In this document: positions 34,200 to 45,122 of the stretch, piece by piece
Position numbering within the stretch: the first letter of the stretch is position 1
Layout: each line of letters begins with the position of its first letter
Origin: Ophiostoma sp. CBS 140.51
Taxonomy: Eukaryota; Ascomycota; Sordariomycetes; Ophiostomatales; Ophiostomataceae
DNA length: 64,000 nucleotides
Assembly: GCA_029298735.1 (NCBI GenBank)
Contig: JANSLP010000031.1
Coordinates: 1-64,000 of the forward strand
Direction: 5' to 3'
Translations under genes and position numbers: made by a program
Notes under the pieces: model-generated
Database searches by the model: none
What the model saw: the letters and a program-made list of their open reading frames with translations, nothing else
What the model was told of the DNA's origin: nothing

Positions 34200-35237
34200 C
34201 TACAGGGCTATCGTCCTTGACGCGTTGAAAGCATGCAGCCCCTCCTCTTCGTCCTGGTGAGCCTTCCTCTCAATAATCCGGAAGCTGCCCTTTTCTGATT
34301 TTCCCGACCTGTCCTTTGCATCTTCCGCCTTGACAATGTTGGGGTTCGGTGGGAAGACATAGCCGCGCTGGTTCGCAATTAGCCGCACACCGCCACGCAC
34401 GAAGTCGTTGCTATAGTGTGTGTGGCCATAGATCCATGCCGCCACGCCGTCCCATGGCTTCTCTTCTTCCTTGTCCTGAAGGATGAGCTCCGTCGCGAAC
34501 GCTGTTGCCCACGGACTCTCAGAATACTTGGGCCGCGATGTACCCTCGACAGTCGGCACATGGTGCGTCACGACGAGGAGGGTGCGTGGAGGGTCTTCGC
34601 TTCTGAGGGCAGCCACCTGCTCCCTCAACCAGGTCACTTCTTCATCATGCATCTGGTTGTGCGAGTCGACGGTCCAGTCCTGAATGTACTTGAAGTCGCT
34701 AATGGCGCGGCCGACGGCCTCATGGGACTCGGGCGGGACATGGGTCCAGAGTGTGCAGCCGAGGATGGTGAAGTTGGGGATGGCGGCGTCAGAAGAGTCC
34801 GAGGAGTCCTCGTCCCACCGTGTGCGGTGAAGGATTGTCACCTTTCCTTGAAGAGCAGGCTCCTTCTCCATACGGTAGGCCTCCTGGATACCCTGTTCGT
34901 AGGTCATTGTATAAAACTCGTGGTTCCCGAGCAGGTAAAAGATGCGCTTGTAGGACGGGACGAGTTTCTCAAGGAATCCCAAGAGTGGCCCATAGTCGAC
35001 AAACCGGCCAATGTCACCGGCCAAGATGAGATAGTTGGCAGACGTCTTGGGCACCTCGAACGTCAAGTACTGCTTGCAGAGCTCAAGGTGCAAGTCGGAC
35101 AGGACCTGGATAGGTCCATTTTCTTGAGGTGGGGATGGTTCAGGAGGAGCTGTTGTTTTCCGGGTTTTCTGTGTAGGCTCTACCGGGTCTGTCTTGTAGA
35201 TGGACAGCCGGCTGGCGAGTTTCGAAAAGGCCTTCAT
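34200..35237 (-). CDS. Calcineurin-like metallophosphoesterase
   Basis: Single-exon protein of 345 residues. All blocks of the metallophosphoesterase fold are present: SDLHLE (D48, H50), AGDIG (D75), GNHEFY (N105, H106), VTHHVPT (about 227) and GHTHYSN (about 275). These supply the two-metal centre. There is no signal peptide, so the protein is probably cytosolic. A Pro/Lys-rich N-terminus of about 40 residues precedes the domain. The family is broad (phosphodiesterases, Ser/Thr phosphatases), and the HLE and HHVPT variants resemble uncharacterised fungal and bacterial phosphohydrolases. The substrate cannot be assigned. It is divergent from the cyclophilin gene, with 351 bases between start codons. 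Confidence 0.88.
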   Translation of the reverse strand: MKAFSKLASRLSIYKTDPVEPTQKTRKTTAPPEPSPPQENGPIQVLSDLHLELCKQYLTFEVPKTSANYLILAGDIGRFVDYGPLLGFLEKLVPSYKRIFYLLGNHEFYTMTYEQGIQEAYRMEKEPALQGKVTILHRTRWDEDSSDSSDAAIPNFTILGCTLWTHVPPESHEAVGRAISDFKYIQDWTVDSHNQMHDEEVTWLREQVAALRSEDPPRTLLVVTHHVPTVEGTSRPKYSESPWATAFATELILQDKEEEKPWDGVAAWIYGHTHYSNDFVRGGVRLIANQRGYVFPPNPNIVKAEDAKDRSGKSEKGSFRIIERKAHQDEEEGLHAFNASRTIAL

Positions 35238-35588
35238 GGTGAATGTGGTGTTTTGTGTTCATGATAAATACAGACCAAGAAACAATCAAAGTCGAAGACC
35301 TCGAAATATATATTCCACTCTCTCGAACTTTACCTTCAGCCCTGAGGCAGAAGCCCGTGTGTTAGTGGATCTGCAGCGCGCTAGGTTGACTCGACGCACC
35401 TTGACACCCCTGAAGGTTTAGCGCGTCAGGCTGCGCCTGCGCCAATCGCTCGCAAGGCCGCATTACATCACATTCCGAATTTCTGATCGCCCTCCAACTT
35501 TTTTTTGTCCGTCTCTCATACTCCGAGAACCTTCATCGTCCCGACCACCTCCTCCCACTTCCACCCTCTCCCACCCACAACCACCACC
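35238..35588. other. Divergent promoter phosphoesterase / cyclophilin
   Basis: Compact 351-bp divergent promoter. The cyclophilin side ends in a C/A-rich leader (ccacccacaaccaccacc) right before the ATG. Confidence 0.6.
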
Positions 35589-37358
35589 ATGGGCAAGGGA
35601 ACCGACAAACTCTACATTACCCACTCCGAGTGGGCGTCGGCCGATTCCTTTGGCGCCAGCAAAGGCGCCGCTGGCCGGTCGGGGCTCGCCACACTGCCCA
35701 ACAATGGCGCCTCGTTCCGTCGCCTGCCGTTCAACTACTGCGCCGCCAGCCTCCGGCCGTTTCAAAACCCCGTGTGCACCCCCGACGGCACCATCTTTGA
35801 CGCCGAAGTCATTGCCGCCTGGTTGGAGAAGCAGAAACCGAAAGCGGGCACGAATCCGGTCACAGGCGCGCCCCTCAAGGCCTCCGATCTCATCAAGCTC
35901 AACTTTGCGCGCAACGATGCCGACGGGTCGCACGACCTGATTGATCCCGTGACGTTCAAGGTATTTTCCGACAACACTTACATTGTCGCCGTGCGGCACG
36001 GGACGTATGCCAACGTCTTTGCGTGGGATACGGTGGAGCGGATGAACATTAAACCCAAGATGTGGCAGGACCTGATGGACGACGCGCCGTTTACGCGCAA
36101 AGACATCATTACGCTGCAAGACCCGCAGAATATCTCCGGGAGGAATATGGCACAGTTCCAGTTTGTCAAGGAAGGGAAAGAGGCGGCTCCCGGGGTGGGC
36201 AAGAAGGACAATACAGGCGACGGAGACGAGGACGAAGGCAGCGTGAATGTCGGCGCGTTGGGCCGCATGGGCGAGAAGATGCTCAAGGCCAAAGAGGCCG
36301 TCGAGAAAGCACGGAAAGCGCGCGAAGCAGGCGGGGATGTGAACAGAACGTCAACTGCAGTGACAAAGTCGAGTAGTGGCACCGTCGCAAGAGCCGACCA
36401 CTCCGCCTCCACGATCCAGCGCAAACCGGCCTACAACGCCGCTACCTACACCACCGGCCGCGCCGCCGCCAGTTTCACCAGCACTGGGCTCACCCCGGAA
36501 ACCAGCGGCGAACGCGCCGTCCTCAGCGACGAAGAGTGGATGCTGAAACCCAAACGCATAAAGTACAAGGGCTACGCCCGCATCGAGACCAACCTGGGCA
36601 ACCTCAACATTGAACTGCAGCCCGAGTTTGCGCCCAAGGCTGTGTGGAACTTTGTCCGCCTCGCCCAAAAGGGGTACTACAAAAACGTGGCGTTCCACCG
36701 CAACATTAAAAATTTCATGATCCAGGGCGGCGACCCGACGGGCACAGGTCGTGGCGGCACGAGTATTTGGGGCAAGAATTTTGTGGATGAGCTCGAGGGC
36801 CCCCTGACGCACAGCCAGCGCGGCGTCTTGAGCATGGCCAACAAGGGTAAAGACACCAACTCGAGCCAGTTCTTCATTACCTACCGCACCACCAAGCACC
36901 TGGACCGCAAGCATACCATCTTTGGCCAGGTGGTCGATGGACTGGATGTGCTGGACCGCATGGAGGCGTCACCTGTCGACAAGTCCAAGAGTGACCGGCC
37001 CATTGACGATATTGTGATTCACGATGTTGTTGTGTATATCGACCCCTTTGAAGAGTTCTTATCACAAAAACGCAAGACCGACAAGGAGGAAGAGCAAAAG
37101 GCCAAGATCCAGCGCCAGGGCGGAACCGACGACGACAAGGTCACCTGGACGGGCAAGCGGCTACGCGGTGCCGATGACGGCTCCTCTGGTGGAAGCAGCT
37201 CGGCAGGTGTCGGCAAGTACCTCAAGGCTGCTTTAAAACAGCAGCAGCAGGCCACTGATGAAGACGACCGCAGCCTGCAGTCCACATCAGAAACGTGGGC
37301 AGAGCCAGTAAGGAAAAAGGCAAAGTCTGGTGGCTTTGGCAACTTTGACAGTTGGTAG
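35589..37358 (+). CDS. U-box cyclophilin, PPIL2/Cyp8-type peptidyl-prolyl isomerase
   Basis: Single-exon 589-residue protein. The start at 35589 (caccATGG) begins the conserved MGKGTDKLYITHSEW. A U-box lies at about 38-110 (FNYCAASLRPFQNPVCTPDG, then FDAEVIAAWLEKQKPK), giving E2-ubiquitin binding. The cyclophilin domain spans about 335-490: ETNLGNLNIELQPEFAPKAV, the active-site FHRNIKNFMIQGGDPTGTG, and SSQFFITYRTTKHLDRKHTIFG. The drug-binding Trp of typical cyclophilins is Tyr or His in this subfamily, as seen here. A basic and acidic helical segment (about 210-260) links the domains. Homologues are nuclear and associated with the spliceosome and ubiquitylation. The C-terminus ends in a basic KKAKSGGFGNFDSW. 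Domain order and length match the family throughout. Confidence 0.94.
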   Translation: MGKGTDKLYITHSEWASADSFGASKGAAGRSGLATLPNNGASFRRLPFNYCAASLRPFQNPVCTPDGTIFDAEVIAAWLEKQKPKAGTNPVTGAPLKASDLIKLNFARNDADGSHDLIDPVTFKVFSDNTYIVAVRHGTYANVFAWDTVERMNIKPKMWQDLMDDAPFTRKDIITLQDPQNISGRNMAQFQFVKEGKEAAPGVGKKDNTGDGDEDEGSVNVGALGRMGEKMLKAKEAVEKARKAREAGGDVNRTSTAVTKSSSGTVARADHSASTIQRKPAYNAATYTTGRAAASFTSTGLTPETSGERAVLSDEEWMLKPKRIKYKGYARIETNLGNLNIELQPEFAPKAVWNFVRLAQKGYYKNVAFHRNIKNFMIQGGDPTGTGRGGTSIWGKNFVDELEGPLTHSQRGVLSMANKGKDTNSSQFFITYRTTKHLDRKHTIFGQVVDGLDVLDRMEASPVDKSKSDRPIDDIVIHDVVVYIDPFEEFLSQKRKTDKEEEQKAKIQRQGGTDDDKVTWTGKRLRGADDGSSGGSSSAGVGKYLKAALKQQQQATDEDDRSLQSTSETWAEPVRKKAKSGGFGNFDSW

Positions 37359-37747
37359 ACTGTGGAGAATCGAGACGTGTAATATATATCCAAAAATGTA
37401 CATTTGTATTTGACAAGCAAGCGTGGGCATCTAGGTTTTAAATATATCAAAAAAAGCAAAAGAAACAGGGCTCATCAATCCAAGTCCATTAAGTGGAGGG
37501 CCAAAAGTCAAATCAATCGTTCCACGTGCAAAGGATGTGGCATTGAAGAAATGAGAGAAAAGGAGAAGAGAAAAAGAATATCCAAAATTAACCAGGAGGC
37601 CTTTCCAAGCTATGTAAATCCATATTGTATCATATATCATGTCATATCGTTTCCGTCTTAAAATCTTTTGTATGTACGTTGTCTAGTTTAAAGTGTTTTT
37701 GCTTTGCTTTGTTTTGTTCTTTTGATTTTGTGCATCGTCGTTCACCA
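37359..37747. other. Convergent 3' region cyclophilin / Zn2Cys6 factor
   Basis: A/T-rich 0.39-kb shared 3' flank. No feature is seen. Confidence 0.55.
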
Positions 37748-40296
37748 TCACACAGCGGACGCGCTCAAGAATGGCTTTCGTACTGGCGGTGGTGGCGCCA
37801 TGGTTGTGCTGGACGACCGTGTAAACAGTTTCAGCCACGGCGACTTGATCAGTTCGCGGTTCCGCACAATCGCTGCAATCGACCGTGCCTGCTTGAGCCC
37901 CGTCTCGTCAAAGATGGCGCCCAGTCGTGAGACAACATAGGCTTTCAGCTGTGGACTGCAGACGGAACTGACGCCAACAGCGAACAGTGGCCAGACGGCT
38001 GAGTTGGTCACCGAGGCCAGCAGCATATACCGCTCTGCCTCTTCGTCAATGTGGCGTGCGCGTGTTGGGTTGTCGAGGCTGGGCCCGCCGTCGTCAAACA
38101 CGACATCGTCGTCGTCACGAAAGCCGCCGTGACCACCGGCCTCACTTCGGTCTTCGGAATGAACAGACGGAGTCTGTACGGAGCCGGCCGACGAGATGGG
38201 CGACTGTGCTGGCGGTGTTGGCGGCTCCCGGACTTCAGTTGTTGAGAGTGGGTGGACAACAGTCGGCATGGGTTTTAATGAGTCAAAGTACGGGTTGACG
38301 GGGTTGACGACGCCAAAGTGCTGTGGAATGCTGGCCACAATGGCCGAGTTGACGCGGTCCAATTTCATCCATGCCTGCCGGAAGGCGGCCATGTACTGTG
38401 TCGGCACCAGCTCACCATCATCACCACATTCGGGGTAGTGTCGCTGGATAGCCGACAGCACCGTCTCCAGTACCAGGATGCGCCCTGACCGCAGCCAGTT
38501 CCACACCGACGCCGAGGCCACACTGGGATAGACATGGCACACGTCGCGGAACACAGCCTTGTGGGGCCGTGTCACCTTGAACACTTTGTAGTAGCAGTCG
38601 GGTGGGAACGAGGAGATGGTTTGGTCGAATTCGGCTTCAATGTCCTCCATGCGTGCGAGCAGTTCGTCTAGGTTGTTGGAAAGGTTTGTTGATCGTACGT
38701 CGTGTCGTGCTTGCAGCAGCTTGTAGATTGGTTTCCACAAGTTTATACCATCAAACCCGCCCGGTTCGTGTTCGACTACTGCAGTCGTTGTGCTCAACAA
38801 CTCGCTCTGCAGCGCCACCAGTGCCGGTGGCATGGGCACCTGTCTCTGCATGCAGGAGATTGTGACACTCTCGCACAGCATGTTGAACATGCGGATCCCG
38901 GCACGCGTGCGGAACTGACTGACACCCCGCAGTTTGGCCAGCTCCACTGCACCGTTGATGTGGTCATGCCATGTCTTCATCGTCTTGAGACCCGGCTCGG
39001 CCATCATTTCAAAGACGCCCAAAATTAGGATGGACAGCATTGTCGTGTCCTTGATTGCTTCTTCGGGGTCTTTGAGTGCTATGTTCGTCAGGCACAAGGC
39101 GGTGCCGTAGCTTTTCCGTGCACTGTCAATAATCTCTTCGGAATGAGTCAACTGTGAAATGCCGACCAGTCCAACAGCCGTCATGCTTGCCATGACGCCG
39201 TCAAGAGGCCGCTCCGCGGTGAACGACCCTGGTTTCCAAATGTCGTAGAGGAAATCGAAACGTTGATGCGAAGCGTTTTCGTCCATGGTCACGTAGCGAG
39301 AAAAGAAAAAGGCAGTGCCGCGTTCTTGGCTGTTGGGCTCGATAGTGTACATTTGTGCAATCGTCGGCGTCTCTGGCCAGCTGCCACCATCTGGTGACGG
39401 CAACAGGGTGTCATCTCGTGTCCATATGAGCTGTTGTTGTTGGTGCTGTTCCTGTTGTTGTTGATACTGTTGATGTGGTTGCTGCACTTGTTGTTGTGTT
39501 TGTTGCCGCTTTTTGTCATCCTGTTTCTGTACCTTTGCGGGTATTGGTTTTGGCGACGGTTTTGGCGACTGTGGCGGGTTCTGCAGAGACTCGGGCTCGA
39601 GGAACGTCAGGGATACAGGTGTCTTGTTGCTTTCGACGATGCTGCTGTTGCCTCCATTGTGATGTATTCCAGGCATCAAGAGAGTCAATGCTTTTGGCCG
39701 GGAACCACCTGCCTTGGAGGGCGTAGAAGGTACTGTGGGTGTCTTGGATAGAGCGAGATTAGGTGTTGATGAAGATGATGACAAATTGGTCGAAGAGCTG
39801 TCGCCGTCCGGGGATGGGACCGGGTCCGGCGTTCGCGCCTGGGCCTTCTTCTTCTGCCGTGCCTGTACTTTCCGGATGACATGGGAACTCTCATCGCGGA
39901 ACATGAGATCCACCTGGTTCCGGTAGCCGGGGCATTTTTGCTGGCGTTTCTCGCACTGGCCACAGCCAGACTCTCTTTGATCGCACTAAGGAAGCGAGGG
40001 TTAGGGGGGATGTGATGGTGGAAGAACAGGGCAGGGCCAAGGTCAAAGTTAAGGACAAGAAGGGAAAGGTGACGATGGAAAGGCCAGGGAAGATGGACAA
40101 AATCAAAGCCTTGTCCACACAACAACAACGATCATGACCATGACCAACGACGATGTCAAGATGGCAAAGGCAGTAGGATAGGCATATTCTGACAAAAGGG
40201 GTAGATAATGAGGCAGACAAGGGCACGGAAACTTACGCGAATCTTTCGATCTCGGCAACTGCTGCAGCCTTTCGAAGGGGGGCCACAGTAAACCAT
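37748..40296 (-). CDS. Zn2Cys6 fungal-type transcription factor
   Basis: Two exons, 40237-40296 and 37748-39985 (gtaagt donor, ttag acceptor), giving 765 residues. The intron cuts the zinc cluster after residue 20. The joined motif reads C-SS-C-RDRKIR-C-DQRESG-C-GQ-C-EKRQQK-C, a complete Zn2Cys6 DNA-binding domain at residues 11-38. Basic KVQARQKKKAQAR follows. Then comes a Ser/Pro-rich stretch with a Gln-rich tract (about 170-195), and a helical regulatory region (about 230-740) resembling the fungal-specific transcription factor domain Fungal_trans_2. The target genes are unknown. A 6.3-kb region without genes lies upstream, unusually long for this window, and may hold extensive control sequence. 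Confidence 0.92.
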
Positions 40297-40716
40297 GATG
40301 AAAAGAGAAAAGATGGGGGCGGTGAAAAGACGGAGGGACGTGACTAGATATAGATCACAAAAAATCAATAGTCGAAGGTAGTCCGAGGTCTGGTCTCGAT
40401 CGTAGCCGGGCGATCGTGGTACAGGGTGACAGAAAGAAAAAAGAAAAAAAAAGGAGAGTGTTTAGTTTCGACCGTTCAGGAAATTTGCGGGTTTGGGGAT
40501 GGTGGAATCTCGCGCTGGTTACGGGTTTCAGAAGAGGTTGCCACCCTTTTTGGTTGTTTTTGGTGGGCAAGACTCCCCCTTTTTGCGAGAAAGACACAGA
40601 GTGAGGAGGCGTTTTGGCCTGGGGCTCTGTTTTTTCTTGGCCACGCGCTGTGCCTTGCGTTGTGTGTCCGTTGCGTGCCCTACGGCTGCAGGAGCGCGCG
40701 TGTGTGCGTGTGCGTG

Positions 40717-40743
40717 TGGTGGTGGTGGTGGTGGTGGTGGTGG
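40717..40743 (+). repeat. TGG trinucleotide repeat, nine copies
   Basis: Nine exact TGG units, closely followed by TACTTCG repeated twice, about 0.4 kb upstream of the Zn2Cys6 gene start. Confidence 0.9.
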
Positions 40744-41355
40744 GTGTTTGTACTTCGTACTTCGTACCTGATGTTTTGTATTGGTAAAATGCTGTCTTCA
40801 GGTCCAGTTGGGGATGGTGCTGCCTTGGCTCGTTCCTGGATTGTGCCTCGCGGCTTGGCTTCTTTGTTCCCTCGCGTCCACTAGCAGAGCAAGAGACAGC
40901 AAGAGACAGCCACCACGTTCAAGATTCGTCCGAGATTCTTAGTCACAGAAAGCAAGACCAGGCACGTCGTAGGTTGGGACTTTGTGCGTGCGGGTTGTGC
41001 CGTTACCTGGCGTTTGTCCAAGGCGCCGGGGCGTCGTGCACGCAGACGGGACAAGGCAAGCCTCCGAGGATGTTCCCGTCCCCGATCTGTTCCAGATGCT
41101 TGGCTTTGTCTTGTGGTGATACCGCTTCTGTTGCTGCTGCCGCTGTTGTCGTCTTTGATATTTATTTGCCGCCGTGTTGTCGATCTTGCTACCCCCTATT
41201 ATTCGGCCCCTCCTTTTTTAGTCGTTGTTTTCCAGCCGGATGGTTGAAAGTAGAAGGCGGTCAGCCGTCGGACGAGACGCAACAGTGGCGTTGTAAGTCT
41301 GGTGAGGTTGTGAAGAGAAGCGGCGCTATGGAGCCAGGGTCCTTGCGTTTGTGTG

Positions 41356-41379
41356 CTTGTACTTGTACTTGTACTTGTA
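41356..41379 (+). repeat. CTTGTA hexanucleotide repeat, four copies
   Basis: Four exact CTTGTA units in the gene-poor region. Confidence 0.9.
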
Positions 41380-43017
41380 CTCGAACGGCGGATTTTGTTT
41401 GAAAGCGTGCTCCGGAGAAAATACGCGCCGGCTTGTGTTTGGTGGTAGTTGGGCGTAGGTGTGAGTACGTGAGATATTTGTGTACTGTCTGTCGAACAGA
41501 GAAAGAGAGAGGCGGGTGAACAGTGCCGTCAGGTTTGCACCACCGTGGAATAGGTGAGAGAAATAGTGCTGATGAGTGAGTGTCAAACGTCGAGTGTGAG
41601 AAAGATGAGATTCACAAGAAGGAAGAAAATAGAAAAAAAAGAAAGACGATGGGGCGTGGTTCATATGTCACGCCTTTTCTGTTCTTTCCTCTTCCAACAA
41701 GCACCAAACTGGCAAAAAAGAAAAAGGGAAGAAGCAACAGGCAAAGGGCAACACAATATGCCCGTCTCAGGAACGGACCTGTGCTGTCCAGTCCGCCGCA
41801 GCTATATTGTAGTCTTTACGAGACAAATATTCGTGTACTTCGAGGGCGGTGCAGAAAGGGCAGCAGGATTCGGAAGAGAAAGTACGTCGTAAATATGTAC
41901 TGTACTGGTTATGGCGTGGCTTGCATCCAATCCCTTTTTATTGAATTGGTTCGCCCTCTTTTTCGTTCTGTTCGCTATTACTTGTTTTTGTCCTCGTCCC
42001 GTCTGACCTCCCTTTGGTGAAAGAGAGAGGACAATAGGGCTGAGGGCCTTGGCTGCAGTTTGCACTTTGCAGTTTGCAGGTTTGCAGGTTTGGCGTGACG
42101 ATGCTGCGGACCAGATGGAATCTGGAAAATCTGCACTCTTTCATAGGCTCACCAAAGCGGGTTCTAGAAGAAATCGGGGGCTTGGGAGCTAATGGGGTGG
42201 GAGGGGGGAGATCAAGAGACGGAGAAGATCAATGACGATTCGCCAGGATCCGAAGAGGGACGAAGCAAGTGTTTGATCGCGGACTGATGTCTTCGCTTCC
42301 AGAGGCTGAAAAGAGAAGGAGACCTAACGCCTTGGAGGGGGTAGGTAACAAAAGCAGAACGGGAAAGGGTGGGACAGCTGCGTGTGAAGAGAATATCGAA
42401 CCCGCAGGCACTGCCTCCGACACACCGCACAAGCGTTGGCTTGGGTTGCGGCACCAGTTTGTTAGCTGTCCGTGGTGGTCTTGGTGGCTTTTTTCCCTTC
42501 TGATATGGCGTCGTCTTCGGAGGAGAGTCACACCTGAACAGGGCCGCGTCGCATGTTGAACCTCTTTGTGCCTGTATCTGGTGTAATACTGTCTTGCGGG
42601 GAGTTCAAGTAGAGGACAGACAGAAAGACAGATCAGGAATCAAACTCAGGGGAGGACGGAACCATTCCCCTTTTCCTATTCCAGTTTTCTTTTCCCCCTC
42701 CAGTTGTCGACAATGTGGTCGTCGCGCTGTTCGAAAAAAGAACTGGAGACTCTTGGACGGGGGTAATGTCGGCTGTTGAAGAGCCTCCTTGGAATTTGTG
42801 TCGTTTGATTGGCTGGTGAGCTCTTTTCCTAATCGGGGCACCTGTGCGAGGCCAATGACGTGCCGCGGGGAGTCTGATGAGGGTCCTCTATGATGGAAAC
42901 GTGCATGCAAGTTGCACACAATGTTGCCGGACCATAGGTGCGGGACATCGCATGTCGCAACGCAAGACAGTAGTAGAGTGGCATGGTGAGGCGTGAGGCG
43001 CTGTGGCGGTGATTTTT

Positions 43018-43067
43018 GGTGTCTTTTGGTTTCTTTTGGTGTCTTTTGAGCTCTTTTGGGCTCTTTT
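43018..43067 (+). repeat. Five diverged 10-bp units, GGTGTCTTTT consensus
   Basis: Five consecutive 10-bp units each end in CTTTT: ggtgtctttt, ggtttctttt, ggtgtctttt, gagctctttt, gggctctttt. The spacing is near the DNA helical repeat. Confidence 0.85.
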
Positions 43068-44711
43068 GGGGGCATACAAAAGTCTTTGCCAAGACGCGCA
43101 GAAGAAGCTTAAATCTGAGAAGCACAGGTTGGCCAGTGCTTTGCTGCGGCCGGTTCGTGAGGGGGCAGTGCGGGCTGAGGAAATTTCAAATGGAAAAATA
43201 TAAAGGTTCCAGAAGAGCCCAAGAACGCGATGCCGTAAAACGACACAAAATATGTGTCGAGAGAATGAGGCTGCAGAAACTGAAGAGCGGCCCAAAAAGG
43301 GGTCAAGTCAACAGAGCTTTCTGTTTAGGAAGGAACCGCGGGCATGCGATAGAGTTCGATATTGGGAAGGAACGAAAGGGGAAAAGAGACGAAAGAGCAT
43401 CGACGGAAGGAACGACCAACATCAAGACTTCTTGAGGAGAGAAGATGCGCTTAAATTGGGAGTTGTTTTGAAATGACTTTGAAGCGAGTTGAGACGGGTC
43501 GTGACTGCCTTTCCAGTACGGCTTCAGAGGGTTTTTGGTACAATTGCCTCGCAATTGTCTCTTCAATATCGTGTCCGTCTTGAGGGATGAAGGATGAATG
43601 AAGGACGGGATAATAAAGGGAAATAAAGAGAGAACAATAAGAAATATCGGCAACCATATTCAAAGATATTCAAAAGGATTCTCAAGAAGCGCATCATGAC
43701 TTACAACCGCATCACCAACAGATCAACAAGACGGGCGGCAAAGACACGCGGGACAAATGACGCGGCATTGTGACTTACAAAAAGAGCTGCCGAAAAGGGA
43801 AGCAACAGGCGGCGCGTGTAAAGGCTGGCCACGCGTGCCTTCCCTTTCGAGCCCCTGATGTCCGATATCCGACATTGGTGCCTGAGGGAAGAAGAATGGC
43901 AGGGTACAGAAAGGAAGGTTAACTTGCACGTGATATTGGATATTTAGCATGTTCAATCCGATTCAGGAAATCCGTGCTGAAAATCCAAAAATCCATGGGG
44001 CTGGCTGTCTGCTTTCTCGTGCAGTAATGTGTGGCGATGCACTTCTGGAGCGGCTTCGAAACACAGCCACAGAAAATATCGGTTTTGTCGACTCTCCGTC
44101 ATCCGGTTTTTTGGTTTCAATCTTTACTTCAGCTTCTCCTCTTTTATTCCTTGCTGCCTAGGCTGACTTGCGCGGCCTCTTCCAATTTATGTATGTCCAG
44201 TCGTCCAGTCTGTCGGGAGATAGCACAAGAGAGGCTGAGACTGGAGAAACCACCGTGCAACGGCCGGACGTGATCTCGCAGGATAGAGACGAAAAGGGAG
44301 ATGCCCTGAAAATCTTTAAGTTGCCCTGGAACGAGCCGACCTGCCGACCGAGCGTGATGGACAGTCCACCAAAACTTGCACCAAACTTTCGCTTCCCGTG
44401 GTCTCCACTTATTTTGGCTCTGTTTCCTTTACGGTGGAGCCGGAAGGAACAGACCCCTCGCATTCGCAACTTTCGCATTATGTGGACTAATCAGGTTTAG
44501 CGCCATTTGGTTCAGTGGCAGCTGTCAGTCAAGTCAGTTTACGAGGTCTGCACGTGACCTCACCTTACGACGTCAAGCGCCCCGCCACACCAGCGGGCGG
44601 GCATTGCCTCGCGCTGTCCCAGGCTACGTTCTGTCACACACTTTGGCGGCCTCTATGATATTTCGCGAAAAGCAGCCCTTTTTCGCATCCGTTTAGCAGA
44701 TCGGTCCACCA

Positions 44712-45122
44712 CTACGGAACATTTAGACTTTTTCCACCTCGCATTCGTTGCAGCCGCTCCCAAGCCTCGTCGTCTTTCCCCACGACGACCAGCCATACCT
44801 GGTCAAACTCGTCATCTAGAGCAAGGCTTTCGATGAGGCACATCTTCTTCTCAAGTAAAACGACGAGGATGACATCGAATGGACCCCCCTCTCTTCCCAT
44901 TGACGAGTAGAATTCGCCGAATCGGCACGGCCTCGCCGCCAAGCCAAACAAGAAGTCTTGTTTTTGAATGCCGTTCCTGCCAAGCCAGCCTCCATCGAAG
45001 ACAAGCGTTCGCCTTCGATCACCGTCCCGTCGTCTCACTTCTCTAACTTGTTTTTCAATCACCGTTTTGTTTTCCCCAGACGTGAGATCTCTAAGTCTGT
45101 AGCTTCTCACTGTTGGTAACAT
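44712..45122 (-). CDS. Candidate hypothetical protein or gene remnant
   Basis: A 136-codon open frame. Its C-terminal half reads like protein: LVFDGGWLGRNGIQKQDF, FGEFYSSMGREGGPFDV, DDEFDQVWLVVVG and DDEAWERLQRM. GC-ending codons are favoured, unlike the surrounding sequence. I recognise no family. The start is doubtful: just upstream a different frame (about 45290 down to 45091) also reads like coding sequence, with MERAFTICGRNNIGKKLC, and stops at TAG 45091-45093 inside this frame. So the true gene may be longer and either spliced or frameshifted. Without homologue data it could also be chance. Confidence 0.4.
   Translation of the reverse strand: MLPTVRSYRLRDLTSGENKTVIEKQVREVRRRDGDRRRTLVFDGGWLGRNGIQKQDFLFGLAARPCRFGEFYSSMGREGGPFDVILVVLLEKKMCLIESLALDDEFDQVWLVVVGKDDEAWERLQRMRGGKSLNVP

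Noticed and set aside
42400..42440. Possible tRNA T-arm (reverse complement of tatcgaacccgc)
   Set aside because: The flanking bases do not pair as a T-stem and no D-arm or acceptor stem is found.
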